This document shows positions 56,510-64,000 of a stretch of 64,000 nt of DNA, piece by piece. Source of the stretch: Cladobotryum mycophilum (Eukaryota; Ascomycota; Sordariomycetes; Hypocreales; Hypocreaceae). The stretch covers positions 2,914,001 to 2,978,000 of the forward strand of contig JAVFKD010000004.1 in NCBI GenBank assembly GCA_036429605.1, given 5' to 3'. Every line of letters begins with the position of its first letter. The stretch's first letter is position 1. The notes below the pieces were generated by a model, which saw nothing but the letters and a program-made list of their open reading frames with translations, was not told where the DNA came from and did not search any database. The position numbers and the translations under genes are program-made.

Positions 56510-56517
56510 CTGCCAAC

Positions 56518-59500
56518 ATGTCCGACCGAGGTCGCCCGGCCACCCCTTCTGGGTCGGCAGGAGCTGAGGCTCGTCGATCCTCCCAATCTCCAGCCCCTGG
56601 AAGCCGTGGTGCCTCTCCGGCGAGGTCTGCCGCAGGCCAGCCCGGTTGGGCCCCTCCCATGGGAGTAGACCCCGCTCGACTCGAGAGCCGGGAAGAGCGA
56701 GGCAATACTCGCATGGAGCTTCCCCCTGATGCATATGTCACCGACGAGAAGAAGGGCTTGTTCGCCATGAGAGGCAACAAGTTCAATACTGAGGGAAGAA
56801 CTGAGCTCATCGAGGTCAATCAGCTTCGTATGACCAAGTTCAACTTCAGCAAGAAGATTTATCAGTACGATGTAAGTCATTGGATATTATACTTGAACTT
56901 TTTCTTGTGGCAGTTCTGACTTTGAAAAGGTGGCACTTTCCCCCGACAACCCCAAGAAGGGTGCTGTGCTCAAGAAGATTTGGGCGCATGATACCTTCAA
57001 GAAGGCTCTCGCTCCTTACAACTATCCCATGTGGATTTTTGACGGCTCAAAACTTGCGTGGTCACCCGCACTGGTTGACCGTAGTGAGCTCAGAGTGATG
57101 GTGGACCTTGATGATGGTCGCCCTTCTCGTGGTGACCGGAGCAACAAGTTTTACGTTACGATTCGACATACGACCCAGATCCAAATGTCTGTCCTTTCCG
57201 GATATCTAGATAGAAAGATCCAATTCAGTAGCTCTGTTCAAGAGGCTCTGAACTTTATGGATCACTTGATCCGCCAGAGGCCATCGGAGAAAATGTTGGC
57301 CATCAAGCGAAACTTCTACCGTCCGAATGACAAAGGACGGCCATTGCTGGATGGTGGCATCGTTGAGGTCCACAAGGGATCTTATGCCTCCGTTCGACTA
57401 AGCCACAACTTGCAGTTTGGTGGACAGGGCCTGGCCTTGAACATTGATGTGGCCAACACGTGCTTCTGGATTGGCCGACGCAGCTTGGACGACATGATGG
57501 TCCAGTTCCTTGGTACCCTTGACAAGCGATGGAAGGGGTTGACCCCTATAACTGTCGCCAGCCACTTGAGACCTGTGAAGGGTAGCAACGGCCAATGGCA
57601 ATCATCAGACGCCTTCAAGCAGCTTCGTAAGCTACGGAAATTAAAGTTTACGATTCGGCACTCCAACCGTACCAATCCCGACAAGCTGTACACAGTCGGT
57701 GACTTTTTCTTTGATGAGAGATATGGCGCGGACGGCGCCAGCGCAAAGAATGTCACCTTTGAGCATGAAGGCAAGAATATGTCTGTGGCTGACTACTACC
57801 GCACAAAGTACAATGTGCACCTCCGCCACGCCAACTTGCCATTGATCGAGACGGGCAAGAGTGGTCGCATTCCTATGGAGTTGGCCTATGTTGAACCCAT
57901 GCAGCGTTACCCGTTCAAGCTGAATCCTGATCAGACTGCGGCAATGATCAAAATCGCAGTCACGCGGCCACCAGTCCGGAAGGCTGACATTATGAAGAAT
58001 ATTGCCGATTTGCAACTCGCACAGGATCCCTATCTCAAGCACTACGGCGTCGAGTTTGATACTCAGTTTGCCAAGACTGAAGCAAAAATCTTGCCTCCGC
58101 CCCCCGTCAACTTTGGAACGGGAACAGCCGACCCGAAGTTCTCTGGACGCTGGGACCTTAGGGGTAAGAAGTTCTTCCGGCAGAATGTTGCACCGCTCAT
58201 GAACTGGGCGTTCATTGTCCTTAACGACTGCGTTGCTACACCTCAAGTCCAACAGTTCGCGCGCACCTTCAAGACAACCTTCTTGGGCCATGGTGGAAAG
58301 TGCACTACTGACGCTCTCATCCTGCAAGTGCCGGGTAATATCAAGGACAATGCTGCTCAGGCCCTAGCATGGGCGCACAACGAGGTGATGAAGCAGCGGG
58401 GTTATACCCAACTCATCTTCATCGTCGTTCAGCACAGAAACAGTCCTCACTATGAGCGATTGAAGAAGTCTGCAGACTGTCGCTTTGGTATCCTCACCCA
58501 AGTCGTCAACGGCGCCGCTATCCAGAACAATAATGGTCAGTATCACTCAAATGTCTGCATGAAGGTGAACGCCAAACTTGGCGGATCAACTTCGCGCACG
58601 ATGCCTCCTTGGAAGTCTCAGCCAACCTATTTCCCAAAGGATAGGCCTACGATGGTCATCGGAGTTGACATTTCTCACGCCGCACCCGGCGGTGTATCTC
58701 CCTCCGTGGCGGCAATGACCATGTCGGTGGATCGCGACGCAACCAAGTACGCAGCCATGGTGGAAACCAATGGCTACCGTGTGGAAATGCTCTCAGAGAA
58801 TAACATCAATTCGATGTTTGGAAACCTTTGCAAGTTGTGGACGGCCGGTCATGAGGGTGGTTTCCCAAAGCACATCATCTACTTTAGAGATGGTGTGGCA
58901 GAGGGACAATTTGCCCATGTCTTGGACCAAGAGATTGGCCGAATCAAGGCCTTTTTACGAGAGAGGGCGCCTAAAATGGCCACCCCCAAGTTCACAGTCA
59001 TTGTGGCCACCAAGCGTCATCATATTCGCTTCTTCCCTCAGAAGGGCGACAAGAATGGAAACGCCCTACCGGGAACACTGGTAGAGAAAGAAGTGACCCA
59101 CCCATTTATGTGGGACTTTTACCTTTGCTCACATGTTGCCATTCAAGGCACCGCACGCCCTGTTCACTACCATGTCATTCTGGATGAGATGGGTATACCA
59201 GTGAACGATCTGCAGAAGATGATCTATCATCAATGCTACTCCTACGCCCGATCAACAACACCTGTGTCCCTTCATCCTGCTGTCTACTACGCACATCTTG
59301 CGGGTAGCCGAGCCCGCTCCCATGAGAATGTCGCAACGAGTGAGGGTTTCCGAGCCGGCGCCAAGGGTCATGAGATGATTCGCGACAAGATTGCAAAGGG
59401 ACAGTCTGTTGGTACGCCACCAAAGGGAAGTGACGCTCCTCCTTTGCTTCAGCTGGGTGGAAAGCCAGAGAGTGAGACACCACTCGCCGGAGAGTTGCGG

Positions 59501-59539
59501 CAACGCGAATTCTTCCGCGGCACAATGTGGTACATTTAA
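56518..59539 (+). CDS. Argonaute (PAZ/PIWI), catalytic residues present
   Basis: Two exons, 56518-56871 and 56930-59539, with a 58-base intron, give 987 residues. An Arg/Ser/Gly/Pro-rich N-terminus (SDRGRPATPSGSAGAEARRS) is followed by the N domain, a PAZ domain (around NVHLRHANLPLIETG), MID (DCVATPQVQQF) and PIWI. The PIWI residues are visible: GVDISHAAPG with Asp698, FRDGVAEGQF with Asp772 and RPVHYHVILDE with His864 or His866, so slicer activity is plausible. It resembles the N. crassa QDE-2 group more than SMS-2, from memory only. Argonautes use small guide RNAs to silence complementary transcripts. No frame breaks. The start gives the expected family N-terminus and is preceded by an intron-like leader. 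Neither a Dicer nor an RdRP is in the window. Confidence 0.95.
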
Positions 59540-61759
59540 TTCACTGCTAGGCGACGCAGAGAGTGGCATGGAGGAAGAGGGGTTGGGGTTGGATCACGAC
59601 TAGTTGCTGAGAGAATTTGGTCTGGGACTGCCTTGGAGATGATGGCATAGCACAGAGAGCGTATGCATGAGGTGAAACGATTGATAGCTGAGAGACAGCG
59701 TTTAAAAAGGGGCGACCGGTTTGGTGGAAGAGTGGCGGTGGAGGACACAACAATAGCTCATGGGCTTCTATAGCCCTTCTAGTACGAGACCAATCAAGAC
59801 ATTTATGAGATTCATTGCTTTCCATGCTCATGCTTGACTGACGTTTATCCAACTCTTGTTGATGCCATTCCTTGCTGTTGACTCTACAAGGATTAACTGT
59901 AAAATGAGGGTGGGGACTGACATTTAGCGACGCATGAGTTGGGTGTCACATGTTACCCCAAGGTCACAGGGCAGAGTTTGTACACTGGCCTGATGATTTG
60001 ATGTTCTCTGTGTCAGTAAGAACCGCCAGAGCCATGTAAAGTATCATAATTGTATCTCGCAGATTTTGACACGCATACGCTGATGAATGAAATGCATCGA
60101 TTGTGCTAAACTTTACGCCTCTTCTTGAACAGTGTGTGATTTGTGAACTTGCGAGGTACAGGATTGGGCCGAGGGGGCTGTGTAAAATCGTGACGATAGT
60201 CTGGCAACGCAACACGTAATAAAAAGCAATAATGACAAGCACTTGTGGCAAAGAGGTCCCTTCTCTGGGATCCGATTTGCCTGATGAAGGATGAGTGCAT
60301 GAGACAAGGGGAGGGGGCGTCACCGGAAGCTGAGCCAATTGGAGGTTTGTTCAGGGGGAGGGAGGGAAGATAGAAAGGCCGAAGGGCGTGGTGGGAGGAT
60401 GCTGGGAGGAGTATATATAGGGGAGCGTCCGCCCTCGTTTAGGTTTTGAGTTCTTTGTCCCTTTCATATGAAGGGGACCTGGGGACTAAGATCTTTGATC
60501 GAGTTTCTCTATAACTCTCTTTTTTGGCTCCATGGATCTTCCCTGATTAGAAAGGCGGGATAGAAGTGGGCCTTGAGGGACTTACTTGACCGAAGGGAGA
60601 GAAGAGAGAGGAGGAAGAGTGGGGTCGAAGACGATGCCGTTCCTGGATACCGACACTTGGATCCATTGCCATATGGAAAGATTTATTCGGAAGCGATATG
60701 AGCAATGACTCTAGAGAAGAAGCAACACGGACCCATGGGGATGGGATACATGCAAATCTTGAACCAGCCCAGCTGTTCAGGGGTTAAAGACACGGGACAA
60801 ACGACGCTTCGCCTAAAATGAAACCTGGGCTAGAAAACGAAACCCGTCATGGAACTTCCGAATATGGAGAATCGACCGAACCATTCGGGTAAAGCGATCA
60901 ATACAGTACCTAGACTGTAGATCGAGGACACTCAAGTCCAATTAAAGGATACCGAATGTCCATGGTAGAAGTTTAACCACCTACCTGTACGGAGTACTAC
61001 CCGTACTACCTAGAACAACATCGTCAGAACCCGATGCTAAGGCTTCATAACCTAATATGAAACATTGGGTTAAACATGGCTTGCTGCAGGTTGTTTATGC
61101 AGCGGTCTAAGCTGCAAAGGTGTTAGAGCTGACGATTCGTTGAGAATAGGTACACCGGGATTTGGAGAGACTGAAATGCCAAAAGAGCTATAGCCTGAGA
61201 GGGCATGACTCGAGAAGAATATACTCTGGAATAAGCTCTTACCATGAGTCAAGCAAACAGCTCAATCAGATAAAGACGATCATAGTAGATCTGAGTGTTC
61301 ATCTGGTAGATGTGCTCATAGCCAAGAGAAAGAAAGAAAAAGAGTAGAAGAAAAGGCTCCAATAATATCTCGTAAAAATAAAAATAAGAAAGAAAAAATA
61401 AGTATAGGATACTTGTGGAAGAAATAAATCGTAATGTCAGAATTGCAAACATCCATGATATGAATTGTCCAATATTCACTGACCTTTTCTGAGCTTCAAA
61501 CGACTGTACAAACTACAGTGCACAAACACAACTCGTTGCCGTTGCCGTTGCCGTTGTAACACTTACCGCACAAGTCACCCGTGACATCACCCCGCAATCC
61601 CAAAGCTCCCTCCAAGGCCATTTCTTCAAAGGGCGCCCGCCAAGCCAAGCCAAGACCCATTCCAAAACACTGCCTACCTGCCCGCCCGCCAAATGTCTTT
61701 CCTCCATTTTCAGCCGTTATCATCATCGCAGCAGCAGAAGCAGCAGCAGCAGCATCACC
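59540..61759. other. 2.2 kb intergenic region before the Lgl/Sro7 gene
   Basis: This carries the Argonaute 3' flank and the upstream region of the Lgl/Sro7-type gene. One inverted TACTCCGTA word (60988-60996) sits in a cluster of TACC/GTAC words. A TTGCCG repeat lies at 61536-61555 and a CAG repeat at about 61725-61755 just before the next start codon. I see no gene. Confidence 0.6.
61725..61755. repeat. CAG trinucleotide repeat in the Lgl/Sro7 leader
   Basis: About eight CAG/CAGAAG units end five bases before the ATG at 61760. If translation began upstream they would encode a Gln or Ala run, but the family N-terminus starts at 61760. Confidence 0.85.
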
Positions 61760-64000
61760 ATGGCTGGGTTTCTGCGAGGCAAGCAGGCTGGCATCCAGAA
61801 TGACCTGTCCGCCAGTATTCGCCCCGAACTTTTTACGCCAGACGATCAGGCACGCTATGGCATAAATTCCCAAGTAAGGTATGACGCAAAACTCCACCAC
61901 CCCTCCATCCATCGATAGCTACCCATTCCTTTCCCACGCAGCTATTAACAGAAAGGGCCTTTTTCAACAGCTGCTTCGCATACGATCCCGTACAGTCCCT
62001 ACTCGCCATTGGCACAAGCGAGAGCAAATTCGGCCCCGGAAAAATCTACGTCTTCGGCCGACAGCGCATCCAGAAAGTCCTCGAACCGCCCCGACGCTCG
62101 TCCTTCAAGAGCGTGCAGTTCAGCGCCAACCGCCTCGTCACCCTCGACGCAAAGAACGAGCTTGGAATATGGGATCTCGACACAGGTGCCCGCGTGGCTG
62201 CGCAGGTCATTGGCGGAACGGTCGTCTCCATGGTGACTGATCCCATGCTGGACTGGGCATTTGTCGGTTTACAGAACGGCGATGTTATGGCATACGATCT
62301 CGATCGCCACAGTCTTGCCCGAGCCTTCCGATTACCCAACTTCTGGAAGGAAAAAGACCCCAGCCTCAGAACTGTGACGCTTGTATGCATGGCGATGCAC
62401 CCTCGAGACGTCGGAAAGCTGATGCTTGGCTACAACCACGGGGTTGTCATCTATTCCTTCAAGCACAATAAGCCGACTCAGTTCCTGGAATATGTTTTGC
62501 CGCCCGGTGCCCCAGGAGGAAACGGTCTTGGAATGGACACTACTCGTCGACCTCGACTGACGCACGCACTGTGGCATCCATCCGGCACATTCATCGTCAC
62601 TGCACACGAAGACGGAAGCCTGGTTTTCTGGGACCCGAAAGAGGGCAAAGTGGTCTTGGCTAGAACCCTCACTGATATGGGTATTGATCATGCCACACCG
62701 AGCGCACCCAGTCCAGGACACTCCGAGCCCTATGTCAAGCTAGCATGGTGCTGCAAGCAAAATTGTGACGACACCGGTCTTTTAGTGGCTGGTGGTCAAG
62801 ACCCTATTGCATCGCCAAAAAGCCTGACCTTTATCGAGCTTGGACAGACACCCATATATGCCACATCCTCATGGCAAGTACTATCGGACCACTTTCGTGG
62901 CAAGCGGCATATACCACTCACCCTCCCAGCTGGTGCCCAGGCTGTGGACTTTCTTCTGATCCCCCGCGAATCCCCCTATTTTGGTGGGGCGCAAGATCCC
63001 ATCGCCGTCCTTGTACTCCTCGCTTCTGGAGAGCTCATCACGCTGAGCTTCCCTTCAGGATACCCAATCAGTCCTACAAACCAGCTTCACCCTTCCACTT
63101 TTTTCATACACCCTTTCATTACAAAGATCAATGTTACGAGCGTGGAGCGCCCGAGGTGGTTATCCATGTTGGAAAAGAGGGACCAAGGTGACCCCATCCT
63201 GAAAGGCGGAGCAGAGGGGGCTAGGCCGCGGAAAAGGTTCGAGGAGCGGACAGTCATTCAAGCTGCTCATGGCGATAGCACCATCAGAATATGGGATTCC
63301 GGCCATGCAGACGAAATCGAAAACAGCAACCAGCTGCAGGTGGATATGGCTCGAGCGCTGAATCGATACGACGACGTTGACATTACTGCAATGAGCATGG
63401 CAAGCGGTACCGGCGAGTTTGTTGTTGGAACACGGACTGGCGAGGCAGTGGTATTCCGATGGGGTGGGAACAGGTTCTATGGGAGGAATGAACCACAGCA
63501 ATTAGATCCAAATCCCATGGGTCTCTCAGATATCAGCTCCAGGGCAGAGCCAAATCTGAAAGAGGGGCTACAGCCGTTTGTCTTGTATGAGATGATGCAA
63601 GGCCCAATCACGGCGGTACAAGTCTCCAATGTAGGATTCGCAGCGATTGGATCGGAACTTGGATTCCTATCTCTCATTGACCTCCGTGGCCCTCGAATTA
63701 TCTATCAAGCTCCGATGACAGATTTCGCAAAACAAGAGAATCGCATGTCTTTCCTCAAAGGTCATTCTCGATCGAGTTCTGCGCCGCAGAAAGAGTGGCC
63801 GGTTGTGATAGAGTTTGGTGTCATGACGCTTGACGAGGACAAATATTCCAGCATATGTTGCTTTGTAGGCACAAATCTCGGCAAAGTTATCACGTTTAAA
63901 CTTCTGCCAGGAAAAGACGGCTCGTACGAGGCCCAGTTGGCCGGTGTTGTGGCGTTCGAAGGAAAGGTCATCTCTCTGAATCCCATCGAGGTGGAAACCG
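61760..64000 (+). CDS. Lethal giant larvae/Sro7-type WD40 protein, 5' part only
   Basis: Two exons are visible: 61760-61873 and 61942 onward, with a 68-base intron; the frame is open to the window end (about 724 residues so far). The N-terminus MAGFLRGKQAGIQNDLSASI and ELFTPDDQARYGINSQ are typical of the Lgl/tomosyn family. WD-type repeats follow (LLAIGTSESKFGPGKIYVFG, ITTAHEDGSLVFWDPK-like, GDSTIRIWDSGHADEIENSN, FVVGTRTGEAVVFRWGG). Yeast Sro7/Sro77 bind the t-SNARE Sec9 and the Rab Sec4 to control exocytosis and polarity. The ATG was chosen because it gives the family start and has a CACC context. The C-terminal part lies beyond the window. No frame breaks occur in 2 kb. Confidence 0.92.

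Larger units (their letters stand above)
54429..56517. other. Intergenic region and Argonaute leader
   Basis: The left half (to about 55250) holds the RNA14 3' flank and nothing recognised. The right half is pyrimidine-rich and carries three candidate leader introns of the Argonaute gene (55646-55941, 56005-56221, 56365-56509). No separate gene was recognised. Confidence 0.6.

Overview
The window is nuclear DNA of a filamentous ascomycete (Pezizomycotina). The protein sequences look most like Sordariomycetes, perhaps Hypocreales; that placement is from memory of the families, not a search. The signs are many genes split by 51-86 base GT-AG introns with CTAAC/CTAAT-type branch sites, long pyrimidine-rich leaders, purine/pyrimidine and dinucleotide microsatellites between genes, and single-copy eukaryotic housekeeping genes on both strands. 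I see no operons, CRISPR arrays, rRNA, convincing tRNA genes or transposons.

Layout, left to right: the 3' end of an AMMECR1-family gene (3-512, +); a Ras-like small GTPase (1284-2081, -); 4.5 kb without a gene; a group II PLP-dependent decarboxylase (6643-8361, +); NOP9 (8907-11183, +); an Asn/Gln/Pro-rich orphan (12386-13399, +); a conserved fungal protein with a Gln-His repeat (14781-16059, -); 6.5 kb without a gene; an oxysterol-binding protein (22580-24457, +); the p32/MAM33 mitochondrial matrix protein (25285-26282, -); TMA16 (27120-27834, -); EXO1 (29189-31589, +); an Ariadne-type RBR ubiquitin ligase (32885-34615, -); a mitochondrial PRX5-type peroxiredoxin (36069-36821, -); 4.5 kb without a gene; an IQGAP-like RasGAP (41370-43947, +); a CorA-like membrane protein (44784-47464, -); ASF1 (49007-50031, -); RNA14 (51315-54428, +); an Argonaute (56518-59539, +); and the 5' part of an Lgl/Sro7-type WD40 protein (61760 to the window end, +).

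The genes do not form one pathway. They cover nucleolar rRNA processing (NOP9), ribosome-associated factors (TMA16), DNA repair (EXO1), chromatin assembly (ASF1), mRNA 3'-end formation (RNA14), small-RNA silencing (Argonaute), Ras signalling (a Ras-like GTPase and a RasGAP, not adjacent), lipid transfer (OSBP), redox defence (peroxiredoxin) and exocytosis (Lgl/Sro7).

The most important technical point is that six conserved genes carry eight one-base frame breaks, every one in a G or C homopolymer. Seven are losses of one base and one is a gain (or a loss of two). Twelve other genes read cleanly. This looks like homopolymer sequencing or assembly error rather than eight independent mutations, so automatic gene models here will be truncated. 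The most interesting biological leads are a second possible C-terminus on the Ariadne gene, a multi-intron 5' leader on Argonaute, and a nine-base word (TACTCCGTA) present in four exact copies, all intergenic.
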